From positions 1 through 51,207 of the forward strand of contig QEVJ01000023.1 in the NCBI GenBank assembly GCA_003576845.1: a stretch of 51,207 bases of DNA, read 5' to 3'. Each line of letters opens with the position of its first letter. Position 1 is the stretch's first letter. The DNA comes from Planctomycetota bacterium (GTDB taxonomy: Bacteria > Planctomycetota > Planctomycetia > Pirellulales > PLA5). A program made the position numbers and the translations under genes. The notes under the pieces are model-generated. The model did not search any database, was not told where the DNA came from, and saw nothing but the letters and a program-made list of their open reading frames with translations. This document shows positions 44,168 to 51,207 of the stretch, one piece after another.

Positions 44168-45297
44168 TGTGTTCCTCTTCCGACCCGAGCGACTGCGAGG
44201 ATTACTGCCGGAATTGCGCGACATCGTCTGTCTCGTGCGAATGAGCCTGGCGATTTGCAAACTCGCCGGTGAAACGCCGTCGCCGAGCCGATAATGCGGT
44301 CCGTATCCCCTCATTAGCCTGCGGTCATGTTGCTGGAATGTTGCTGGAAAACGATGCGGCTGCCGCCGCGGGTGGACCGTGCTCAGCGTCGGACTCGCGC
44401 TTGACCGCCAGATGCCTGGCAGAGTTTCGCGCCGCACGCAGCACTCGCCGGATACGTCCGCGTTTGAGCCGCTGTGTCCCCTATTGAACCTTGGCCCGAA
44501 ACCGTTTCGAGCCGCGCCGCCAATTAGCGTAATCAAACGTGCCCTCAGTATCCAGTTCCTTTCCGTCGGCGGGCTGTGTCCAGCGAAAGCGCGGAGCAGG
44601 AGCCGCGTAGAATTGGCCCGCGAGGCGCGAGCACGTTCTGGTCGCTTGGGACATAATCCCGACGTCGTTCAACGTGGGACGAAAAGGATCGGCTGGTGGG
44701 CGGAGCCTACCGTACGTTCGCGATTTGCGGGGATGGCTGGGATTTTGTTGCTTGAAGGTGTGCCAATCGTTTGGTATGACGGTGGGGTGCGGAGATGGTG
44801 CGCCGCTGCGTGGAGTTGGTTGGTGCGGGGCGGCGGTTGGTTCCCGCGGATGCTGGTTGGGAATTTGCTTTTTTCGGTCGAAAAGAGTGGACGGTTGGAT
44901 TTTTTTGTTGACCGATTAGGACGCAGAGAAGTGCGGGGGTTTTTGAACGTTACCCCCTCGATTCCCCAGGAGTTTGTTTAATAACTCCCTCGCGTAGGCG
45001 GTGCGAAAGGCGGGGGTTTGGGGCGTGTGGGTGGCGTGGTGGTGCAAGATTTTTTTGGCGGGTGGGTTGTCGCGGCGCGGAGATCGGAGGCGGTCTTGGC
45101 GGGCGGGGGTGTTGAGGCGCGCAAAGGGTAGGTCAATCGCCGTCGCTTGTCAGGCCGGCGCGGGTTGGGGTTTGTGAGCATGGGGAGTCGATTGCCGCTT
45201 GGCCTGACCTACGAGAGTGACGGGGTTTAGCGGGGGTTTGCGGTGTAGGGAGCGCGTCGACGCGCCGCGGGTTTGGCGGCGGGCGAAGGAGTGTCCC
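44168..45297. other. Gene-poor stretch of about 1.1 kb
   Basis: No gene was recognised. The first 0.5 kb has normal composition; 44880-45110 is unusually rich in G and T on the plus strand (long T and G runs). A tandem ATGTTGCTGGA pair lies near 44327-44348. A short inverted repeat (GTAGGTCA 45128-45135 with TGACCTAC 45204-45211) lies close to the next gene. A 200-residue open frame at 44379-44981 has no good start or coding bias and is probably not a gene. Confidence 0.55.
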
Positions 45298-47178
45298 ATG
45301 CGTTTGCGAGTAGCCGAGCGCCGCAATTTATCCGTGAGTGTGGTCGTGACTGCGGTCGCGGTCTTTGCTCTGATTGCGCGCAGCGGATTGGCTCAGGCGC
45401 CCGCCGTGCCCAACCTTGTGGGTCTGGCGCCCGAAGTTGCCGCGGCAAAACTTTACACGGCCGCCGTGGAAGCGGAACTAGCCGGCAACGGTCCGGAGCG
45501 GAATCTCTTGCTGCGGCAGGCGCTGCGGTTCTCGCCGGATCTTGCTCCGGCGCGTTGGCGGCTGGGCGAGCTTCGCGACGGCGACGCTTGGCGGACGATC
45601 GACGACGCGGCGGCTCGCTGGGCAGTCGATCCGCGGCTTTTCGAGTATGAAACGCGGCGCAATGCCGCGACCGACGACCTGGCGAACAACCTCGCGCTCG
45701 CCCGGTGGGCGAAGAAGTCGGCCCTGGCGAACGAAGCAGCGGTCCATTGGCGACGGGTGCTGCGCGACGATCGGGGGAACGAGGAGGCGGCCCGATCGCT
45801 CGGCCTGCGAAAGCTCAACGGGCGGTACTATCCCCACGACGACTACAGGGTTGCGGCCGCCAATGTGCGCCGGGCGAAGCAAGCGGCGAAAGACTGGGCG
45901 CCGAAGCTGGCCGCGATTCGCCGGGATCTTGCCAGTCCGGTTATTGCCGAACGGAACCGGGGGCTGGCCGAGCTTCGTGCGATTACGGACCGCGATGCTC
46001 TGGCGACGCTGCAAGCCGAGTTTTCGATCGCCGACCCGCGCGAGCCGTTCCGGACGGTCGACGAAACGGCGGCGACGTTCGCCCGCGACAAGGCGTGGAA
46101 TCTCGAATACGTCGCGTTGCTCGCACGCTGGCCGGAAGTTGCGGCGACGAACGCGTTGGTTCGCGAGGCGGTGCTTTCGCCGGTCGAGGACGTGCGACTG
46201 GCCGCGGCCGACGTCCTTGCTGAGCGCCCGGCGCATCATTACGTGCCGCGTCTGCTCGCGGGACTGGTCGCGCCGATCGACGCCCGGATTACGCTGACGC
46301 TCGACGGCCGCGGGCGGGTGTTCTACCGCCGGACGTTTTTCCGCGAAGGTCCGCTGGCGGACGCGGTGGCGACTTACGACGACTTCTACCAGAACTTCGT
46401 CGTGGCGCCGGTTTTCTATGCGGATGGGTACGTCGAGGACGTCGTGTTCGAGGAGCCGGTTCCGCGGTCTCAGGTGAACGCGTTGGCGTCGAACGCAGTC
46501 GCCGTGCGTGCGGCCGTCAAGCGGTCGAACGCCCAAATCGAGCGGATGAACTCGCGAATTGTTGCGGCGGCGAGCCGTGCGACGGGCGTGGACCTTCCCG
46601 TCGACGCGGCGACGTGGTGGAGTTGGTGGCAAGAGTACAACGAGCTGTATGTACCGGCCGTCAAGCCGCTCTACGAGCGGACATACGCCAACTATTATGC
46701 GCCGTATCCCGTCGCGGGTTACTACTATCCGGTCTCGTGTTTTGCGGCCGGCACGACGGTGATGACCAAAGTCGGTGCGCGTCCGATCGAGACGATCCGC
46801 GTTGGCGACTCGGTGCTCGCGCAGAACGCCGAGACGGGCGAGTTGGCGTTCAAAGCGGTGCTCGACCGCACGACGCGGCCGGCGGCGCCGCTGTTGTCGA
46901 TCGGGCTCGGGCAGCAGACGATTCGGGTGACGCGGGGCCATCCGTTTTGGGTCGTGGGCGAGAACTGGCAGATGGCCAAGCACCTGCGACCGGGGGACCG
47001 GCTGCACACGGTCGCCGGTCCGATTCCGATTACCGAGATTACCGAGTCTGCGCCGGCCGCCACGTACAATCTCGTCGTCGACGATTGGCACAATTACTTC
47101 GTCTCCGACCGCCGCGTGCTCGTACACGACAATGCGCCGCAGCGGCCGACGGTGATGCGGCTGCCGGGCGTGCGGTGA
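45298..47178 (+). CDS. Secreted protein with C-terminal HINT (intein-like) domain
   Basis: The protein is 626 residues from the ATG at 45298, which has AAGGAG 6 bp upstream. A signal peptide (VVVTAVAVFALIARSGLAQA) precedes a helical, repeat-like N-terminal half (AAKLYTAAVEAELAGNG, LLLRQALRFSPDLAPARWRL) reminiscent of TPR/HEAT units. A beta-rich linker (NYYAPYPVAGYYYPVS) leads to a HINT domain of the pretoxin or hedgehog type. It starts at Cys481 (CFAAGTTVMTKVGARPIETI), has VGDSVLAQNAETGELAFKAV, the TRGHPFWV block with its conserved His, and ends VVDDWHNYFVSDRRVLVHDN at Asn612. Only 14 residues follow Asn612. Such domains can cleave themselves at the first cysteine. No toxin domain follows, unlike polymorphic toxins. 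Function is unknown. Confidence 0.85.
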   Translation: MRLRVAERRNLSVSVVVTAVAVFALIARSGLAQAPAVPNLVGLAPEVAAAKLYTAAVEAELAGNGPERNLLLRQALRFSPDLAPARWRLGELRDGDAWRTIDDAAARWAVDPRLFEYETRRNAATDDLANNLALARWAKKSALANEAAVHWRRVLRDDRGNEEAARSLGLRKLNGRYYPHDDYRVAAANVRRAKQAAKDWAPKLAAIRRDLASPVIAERNRGLAELRAITDRDALATLQAEFSIADPREPFRTVDETAATFARDKAWNLEYVALLARWPEVAATNALVREAVLSPVEDVRLAAADVLAERPAHHYVPRLLAGLVAPIDARITLTLDGRGRVFYRRTFFREGPLADAVATYDDFYQNFVVAPVFYADGYVEDVVFEEPVPRSQVNALASNAVAVRAAVKRSNAQIERMNSRIVAAASRATGVDLPVDAATWWSWWQEYNELYVPAVKPLYERTYANYYAPYPVAGYYYPVSCFAAGTTVMTKVGARPIETIRVGDSVLAQNAETGELAFKAVLDRTTRPAAPLLSIGLGQQTIRVTRGHPFWVVGENWQMAKHLRPGDRLHTVAGPIPITEITESAPAATYNLVVDDWHNYFVSDRRVLVHDNAPQRPTVMRLPGVR

Positions 47179-47276
47179 CGCCCGTGCTAGCACCGAGCAA
47201 ATCGGCCTATCCTTCGCGTTCTTTGCGGCAATTGCCGTCGCTCTCGGCGAGCGGTTTTGAGTATTATCCGCGCGAC

Positions 47277-47420
47277 GGGGCGGCACGAGTGGCTTGTCCC
47301 GTGCGAAGCGCGGACGAACTCTCGATTGCGTTGAGTTGGACGGCGGTTACCACGGGTGGACAAGCCACCCGTGCCACCCTGTCGCCACCCGTGCCACCCT
47401 GTCGCCACCCGTGCCACCCA
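47277..47420. repeat. Degenerate inverted repeat with a 20-bp tandem unit
   Basis: GGGGCGGCACGAGTGGCTTG at 47277 is partly mirrored by GGACAAGCCACCCGTGCCAC ending near 47377. The right arm is extended by two copies of a 20-bp unit (CCTGTCGCCACCCGTGCCAC). It belongs to the same family as the repeat at 40566 and sits directly before the 2H phosphoesterase gene. Confidence 0.85.
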
Positions 47421-47427
47421 CCGCGCA

Positions 47428-48132
47428 ATGACTCGCGATAGCGTCCCGATGCCAGCAAGCTCTCTCAACCCGGCGACGTTGTTCCTCGGCCTGGAGCCAG
47501 ATGTGGCGCTTGCGCGGCTGGTTTTGGAATACAAGGAGCGGGTGCATGCGCTCGTGGGGCCGCAGACGTTCCTCGATCACGCGCCGCATTTGACGCTCTA
47601 TCTGGCGGCGTTCGGCGATGTTGCAGCGGTGCTCACGGCAGCGGAGGCGTTGGCTGCGTCGACCGCGCCGATTGCCGTTCGCGTCGAAGGGTGGCACGTG
47701 TTCTGGGCGGACCAGCTCACGGGTAGCCACACGCTCGTTCTCAAGCTCGACGCCGCGGCCGTCGTTTCGCTGCGCGCGTTGCAAGCCCGCGCGATCGGCA
47801 TTCTCGCTCCGCTGCGCGCCGCCGCAGAAAGCGCGTCGCGGTATGACGACCGCCGCGAGTACCTTTCGCCCAACGAACAAGCGTCGATCGACCGGACCGG
47901 GTTTCCGTACACGGGCGAGCATTGGCATCCGCACGTGACGATTGCCTCGATTGCGGCCGACGACTGGCCGGCGATCGCGCGCGAACTCCTGACCGAATCC
48001 CCGCGACTTGCGGCGATGGTGCCGACGCTCACTTGTTATCGGATCGACGACGAACAACCCGCGCCGTTTGGATCGTTCGCTTTGGGGCGAGTTGGCGCCG
48101 CGTCGAGAGATACCTCGCCCCTCGCCTTATAG
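47428..48132 (+). CDS. 2H phosphoesterase family protein (2'-5' RNA ligase-like)
   Basis: The protein is 234 residues. The two histidine motifs of the 2H superfamily are clear: HLTLY (His54, Thr56) in DHAPHLTLYLAAF, and HPHVTIA (His169, Thr171) in GEHWHPHVTIASI. They form the active site that opens 2',3'-cyclic phosphates or related bonds. Between them lies WHVFWADQLTGSHTLVLKL. The start at 47428 has no strong ribosome-binding site; an ATG at 47449 is an alternative. The next gene follows after 24 bp on the same strand, so it is likely the first gene of a four-gene operon. The substrate is unknown; proximity to nucleotidyltransferases suggests nucleotide or phosphodiester chemistry. Confidence 0.82.
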   Translation: MTRDSVPMPASSLNPATLFLGLEPDVALARLVLEYKERVHALVGPQTFLDHAPHLTLYLAAFGDVAAVLTAAEALAASTAPIAVRVEGWHVFWADQLTGSHTLVLKLDAAAVVSLRALQARAIGILAPLRAAAESASRYDDRREYLSPNEQASIDRTGFPYTGEHWHPHVTIASIAADDWPAIARELLTESPRLAAMVPTLTCYRIDDEQPAPFGSFALGRVGAASRDTSPLAL

Positions 48133-48156
48133 ACACTGCCCGTGCCTCGACGAGAA

Positions 48157-49725
48157 ATGAACTCCCGGACTTGCCGCATGGATGCTGCCTCGGTCAAGCA
48201 ACAGATCGTTTTCGCGCTTGGCCGCGCCGTCGAACCGCTCGCGTGGGTCGATTCGGCGACGATCGCCGGCAGCTTTCTCGCGGCGGCCGATCTCTCCGGC
48301 ATCAGCGACATCGACTTCGTGGTCGTGGTGGAGAACCTTTGCGGCCGGCGATTCGAGGAACTTCAGAAGTCGTGCGGCGAGGCGCTGGAACCGGTCGTGC
48401 GCGCCGCGGGCTATCGGCTGCGGATCAACCCGACGCTCGGCCCGCTGAAGTTCAACGACGCGGACACGGCGGTGCTGCACTTGATGGTGTACTCGCGAGC
48501 GGGACACGTCGAGCACGCCGTCAACAGCCCATTCACGTGCTTCGACTGGCAGCGTTCGCCGACATGGTTCAAGCGGCCGCTCGGCGACGTGTTTGCCGTG
48601 TTCGGTTTGGCGCCGCGGCATTTTCTTTCTGCGCGCCGGGGCGTCGGCGACTACCTTCGCGATTACCGCGCGGGCCGAGTGTCGTATCGCGAACTGGACT
48701 GCGACGACAGGCAGTGCCGCGAAGTCCGCCGCGAGCTACCGATGCAGCTTCGCGACCGCGTCGAGTTCGCGTGGCACATCGTGCGGTTCTTGATGCAGAA
48801 TTTTCTCAAGCTCGTTCGCCGCCGCAACGAAGCGCTCGAAGGCCGAACGCTCTGCCGGGCGTATCTCGCCGAGTTTGGCGAAGAGGCCGGGGAAGTCGAA
48901 CGACTGTTCGACGATCTTGCGGCCGCCAAGAAGTCGCAGGACTTTTCGGCCGCGCCGCCGCACATGGACGAGCGTCTCGAACGGTTCGTGCTCGGGTTCG
49001 AGCGGCAATTCTGCCGGGCGTTCGTCGACGAGGCGACGCGGCATGTCGTCTTTCGCCATGCGCCGACGGCTTGGAACCGCGGCGAACTGGAATCGCGGCG
49101 GTTCCTCGGCCGCACGGATTTGCCGACGGAGCCACTCGGGCACGATGCCGTCGCGCCGCTCGTCGAGCGACTCCGCGAGCATTCGTTCGCCGCCGCGTTC
49201 ACGTCGCCGCTGCTGCGGTGCCGGAAATCGCTGGCGACCGTTGCCCGGCACGTCGCGCTGCCGGCGGCGGAGATCGACGAACGTCTCGCGGAAATCGACT
49301 ACGGCGAGCTGGAAGGGATGGCGGTTGCGGAAGCGCGGCGGGACCACGCGCATCTTTTCGCAGCGTGGCAGCGCGGCGAAGACCCGGCGTTCCCGGGTGG
49401 AGAAAGCACGAGCGACGTCCGGCACCGCGTTCTCGCTTTTTTCGACGAACACTGGGACCGCCGCGGCCTTGCGAGTCGCGGCGACACACTTGTCTGTACG
49501 CACAACGTCCCAATCCGCGTCCTCATTGGCCACGCGCTTGGCGTGGCACCGGCGCTCTGGCACAAGCTGACGATCGATCACTTGCGGCCGTACAAGTTCC
49601 TCGATACCGAGCGCTACGGTCTCTTTGCGGACCTCGACGAAGCCACACACCGGGCCACGTTTGCCAACTTCGTGATGCAGTCAAGCGCCTCGCAGCGAGC
49701 GCATCCGGCTGCATTGGTCGCTTAG
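48157..49725 (+). CDS. Nucleotidyltransferase fused to histidine phosphatase
   Basis: This 522-residue protein has an unusual domain pairing. The N-terminal part is a polymerase-beta-type nucleotidyltransferase with TIAGSFLAAADLSGISDIDF (Gly38-Ser39 and the Asp51/Asp53 metal ligands), followed by a helical domain to about residue 290. The C-terminal part is a histidine phosphatase (phosphoglycerate mutase-like) with VVFRHAPTAWNRGE (His301), FTSPLLRCRKSL, IDYGELEGM and the second histidine in CTHNVPIRVLIGHALGV (His449). Both active sites look intact. The start may be 48142, 48157 or 48178. It is sandwiched between a 2H phosphoesterase and a sugar nucleotidyltransferase. A role in making or trimming a phosphorylated sugar or nucleotide-linked surface glycan is possible, but I cannot assign a reaction. 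Confidence 0.85.
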   Translation: MNSRTCRMDAASVKQQIVFALGRAVEPLAWVDSATIAGSFLAAADLSGISDIDFVVVVENLCGRRFEELQKSCGEALEPVVRAAGYRLRINPTLGPLKFNDADTAVLHLMVYSRAGHVEHAVNSPFTCFDWQRSPTWFKRPLGDVFAVFGLAPRHFLSARRGVGDYLRDYRAGRVSYRELDCDDRQCREVRRELPMQLRDRVEFAWHIVRFLMQNFLKLVRRRNEALEGRTLCRAYLAEFGEEAGEVERLFDDLAAAKKSQDFSAAPPHMDERLERFVLGFERQFCRAFVDEATRHVVFRHAPTAWNRGELESRRFLGRTDLPTEPLGHDAVAPLVERLREHSFAAAFTSPLLRCRKSLATVARHVALPAAEIDERLAEIDYGELEGMAVAEARRDHAHLFAAWQRGEDPAFPGGESTSDVRHRVLAFFDEHWDRRGLASRGDTLVCTHNVPIRVLIGHALGVAPALWHKLTIDHLRPYKFLDTERYGLFADLDEATHRATFANFVMQSSASQRAHPAALVA

Positions 49726-49782
49726 CCCAATTGGTTGCTCGCAGATCAACCGAATCCTGATTCCTGACCCCTGAACCCCGAC

Positions 49783-50571
49783 ATGCAACTCATCGTTCCC
49801 GCCGCCGGTCTCGGTCAGCGATTCGCCGATGCGGGCTACTCGCTGCCCAAGCCACTGGTCGAGGTTTCCGGCTTGCCGATGATCGTTCGCGTGGTTCGTG
49901 ACTTGCCCACGTGCGAGCGGATCGCGTTCGTGGTCCACGCCGAGCACGTCCGGCGGTTTGCCATCGACTCGGTTCTCCGCGCCCACTTTCCACAATGTCG
50001 CGTGGTGGTTGCGCCTGGCTTGACCGCGGGCCAGGCTTGTACGGTCCGTCTTGCCGCCGAGGCGATCGACCTCGACGACGACGTTCTCGTCGCGGCCTGC
50101 GATGCGACGCATGTTTACGACGCGGCGGACTTCGAGCGCGTTCGTAGCGACGCAACGGTCGACGCTTGCGTCTGGACGTATCGCGGCGAACCTCGCGTGC
50201 TCGCCAAGCCGCAGAGCTTCGGCTGGGTCGCCGCCGACGCCGCCGGCAACGTCGAGCGCGTCTCGTGCAAGTGGCCGATCTCGGACAACCTGCTCGCCGA
50301 CCGCGTGGCGAGCGGCTTTTTCTGGTTCCGCTCCGCCCGACGCATGATGGGGGCCATCGACGAGCTCGTTGCGGACGATGAGCGCGTAAGCAACGAGTTC
50401 TATCTCGACGTCGTTCCGAACCGTTTCATCGCCGCGGGCCGCCGCGTGGTCGCCTTCGACGTGGCCAAGTACATCGGCTGGGGCACGCCCGAAGACTTGC
50501 AAGACTATCGGCGTTGGGAGCGTTATTTCGCCCAACTTGCACGAGCCCAAGTCCACCGGAAAGCATCGTAA
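49783..50571 (+). CDS. Sugar nucleotidyltransferase (NTP_transferase fold)
   Basis: The protein is 262 residues and shows the nucleotide-binding start MQLIVPAAGLGQRFADAGYS followed by LPKPLVEVSGLPMI, as in glucose-1-phosphate thymidylyl/uridylyl-type enzymes. It further contains AGQACTVRLAAEAIDLDDDV, VAACDATHVYD (the metal-binding Asp) and YIGWGTPEDLQDYRRWERYF. It should activate a sugar-1-phosphate with a nucleoside triphosphate. The upstream gap of 57 bp contains a short C-rich repeat (CCTGATTCCTGACCCCTGA). The gene is in line with the NTase-phosphatase fusion and the GtrA-like gene. The identity of the sugar is not readable. Confidence 0.88.
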   Translation: MQLIVPAAGLGQRFADAGYSLPKPLVEVSGLPMIVRVVRDLPTCERIAFVVHAEHVRRFAIDSVLRAHFPQCRVVVAPGLTAGQACTVRLAAEAIDLDDDVLVAACDATHVYDAADFERVRSDATVDACVWTYRGEPRVLAKPQSFGWVAADAAGNVERVSCKWPISDNLLADRVASGFFWFRSARRMMGAIDELVADDERVSNEFYLDVVPNRFIAAGRRVVAFDVAKYIGWGTPEDLQDYRRWERYFAQLARAQVHRKAS

Positions 50572-50652
50572 CGTAATTCGCAGCGTGGGCTGTGGCAGCC
50601 GACACCTGAGAGCGGAACAACCATAACACCCAAAGGCGCCTGCTTCTTGATA

Positions 50653-51165
50653 ATGGCCTCCCCGCAAACACTAAGACGAAGCTCCGACGGCGACGACGCC
50701 GCGATCACCCCGCCGGCGTGGAGCGAGCGCCGCGAGACGCGCAAGCAGCTTCTGCGGTTCCTCGTCGTCGGCAGCATGAGCGTGGCCGTCGATTTCGCCG
50801 TCTATCGCGTGCTGGCCGTCGCGATGCCGCCCGACGTCGCCAAGGGCGTATCGTATCTGGCGGGCGTGGTCGTAGGGTTTTTCGGAAACAAGTGGTGGAC
50901 GTTCGAGTCGTCGCGGCGTTCGGCCGCGGAGCCGCTTGTCTATCTCGCCCTCTACGCCGTGACGCTTGGCGTCAACGTGGCGTGCAATCGCGCCGCGCTT
51001 GCCGTGCTCCCTGCGCTCGCCGTTGTGAGCAGTAATGGCACCGGTCTCGCGTTCCTCTTCGCCACGGGCGTGACGACGATTCTCAACTTCCTCGGAATGA
51101 AGAAGATCACGTTCCGCCGCGGCATCGCCGAGCGCCGCGCAATCGAAGTCCGCAAAGCCGCCTGA
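50653..51165 (+). CDS. GtrA-family membrane protein
   Basis: The protein is 170 residues and has four predicted membrane helices with the GtrA signature: QLLRFLVVGSMSVAVDFAVY, GVSYLAGVVVGFFGNKWWTF, LVYLALYAVTLGVNVACNRA, and TGLAFLFATGVTTILNFLGM. Members help move lipid-linked sugars or related glycans across membranes. The ATG at 50653 is preceded by a short AT-rich leader and no strong ribosome-binding site. It lies 81 bp after the sugar nucleotidyltransferase gene and probably belongs to the same operon, supporting a surface-glycan role for the cluster. The window ends 42 bp after its stop. Confidence 0.88.
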   Translation: MASPQTLRRSSDGDDAAITPPAWSERRETRKQLLRFLVVGSMSVAVDFAVYRVLAVAMPPDVAKGVSYLAGVVVGFFGNKWWTFESSRRSAAEPLVYLALYAVTLGVNVACNRAALAVLPALAVVSSNGTGLAFLFATGVTTILNFLGMKKITFRRGIAERRAIEVRKAA

Positions 51166-51207
51166 TGCTACGGAGTCTATTCCGGAACCCGAACCCCGCG
51201 CCCCGCC

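Noticed and set aside
44400-44430. Sigma-54-type promoter (TGGCA...) upstream of the second PEP-CTERM gene
   Set aside because: The second element does not match TTGCA at the required distance.
44379-44981. 200-codon open frame in the gene-poor stretch
   Set aside because: No ribosome-binding site, no recognisable motif and an unusual residue mix rich in Trp, Arg and Gly suggest chance.
45298-47178. Polymorphic toxin
   Set aside because: Only 14 residues follow the HINT domain and there is no immunity gene next to it.
47370-47420. CRISPR-like short tandem array
   Set aside because: Only two or three 20-bp units without spacers; it is an extension of a dispersed repeat.

Overview
The window is GC-rich, gene-dense bacterial chromosome that almost certainly comes from a planctomycete (Pirellulales-like). 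Diagnostic features are a planctomycete cytochrome C / DUF1549 / DUF1553 protein followed by a Tat-exported DUF1501 partner, two PEP-CTERM proteins, a very large secreted protein with the planctomycete-style N-terminal LEAR-LL motif, and many short dispersed inverted repeats between genes. No rRNA, tRNA, CRISPR array, transposase or prophage gene was recognised.

Layout. (1) Positions 1-13764 hold an alpha-glucan/trehalose metabolic cluster. On the minus strand, in transcription order, are a MarR-type regulator, glgE, a treS-maltokinase fusion, malQ, glgB and treZ (cut by the left edge). glgC is transcribed divergently. Together they cover ADP-glucose supply, maltose-1-phosphate-driven glucan elongation, branching, glucan rearrangement and trehalose formation by two routes. 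(2) Positions 13953-25466 hold surface and envelope proteins: two unknown minus-strand genes, a 1786-residue metzincin-like multidomain secreted protein, a PEP-CTERM protein with a likely internal thioester, and a lone TolC-like channel. (3) Positions 25538-31565 hold a small ORF overlapping an SDH-type serine protease behind a promoter with perfect hexamers, then the DUF1549/1553-DUF1501 pair. (4) Positions 31588-34846 hold a minus-strand aldo/keto reductase, MFS transporter and hydroxyacid dehydrogenase operon, probably for catabolism. (5) Positions 35101-42738 hold mostly housekeeping genes: bifunctional nuclease, csrA, nitrilase-family amidase, membrane proteins, DegP/HtrA, dprA and ispD. 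(6) Positions 42791-51165 hold a PEP-CTERM protein with a poly-aspartate stretch, a 1.1 kb gene-poor stretch, a secreted protein ending in a HINT self-splicing-type domain, and a four-gene cluster: 2H phosphoesterase, nucleotidyltransferase-histidine phosphatase fusion, sugar nucleotidyltransferase and GtrA-like protein.

The most unusual observation is a family of palindromic elements about 70 bp long (arms GTAGGAGGCGAATCC and its complement). One copy lies in frame inside malQ and adds 24 codons between two catalytic residues. Other copies or remnants lie between genes near 13.9, 35.6 and 41.9 kb. This resembles the in-frame palindromic elements known from Rickettsia. The other main leads are the fused nucleotidyltransferase-phosphatase cluster, the HINT protein, the thioester PEP-CTERM protein, and the paired palindromes in front of the MarR gene. 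All functions are inferred from sequence motifs read by eye; no database search was run.
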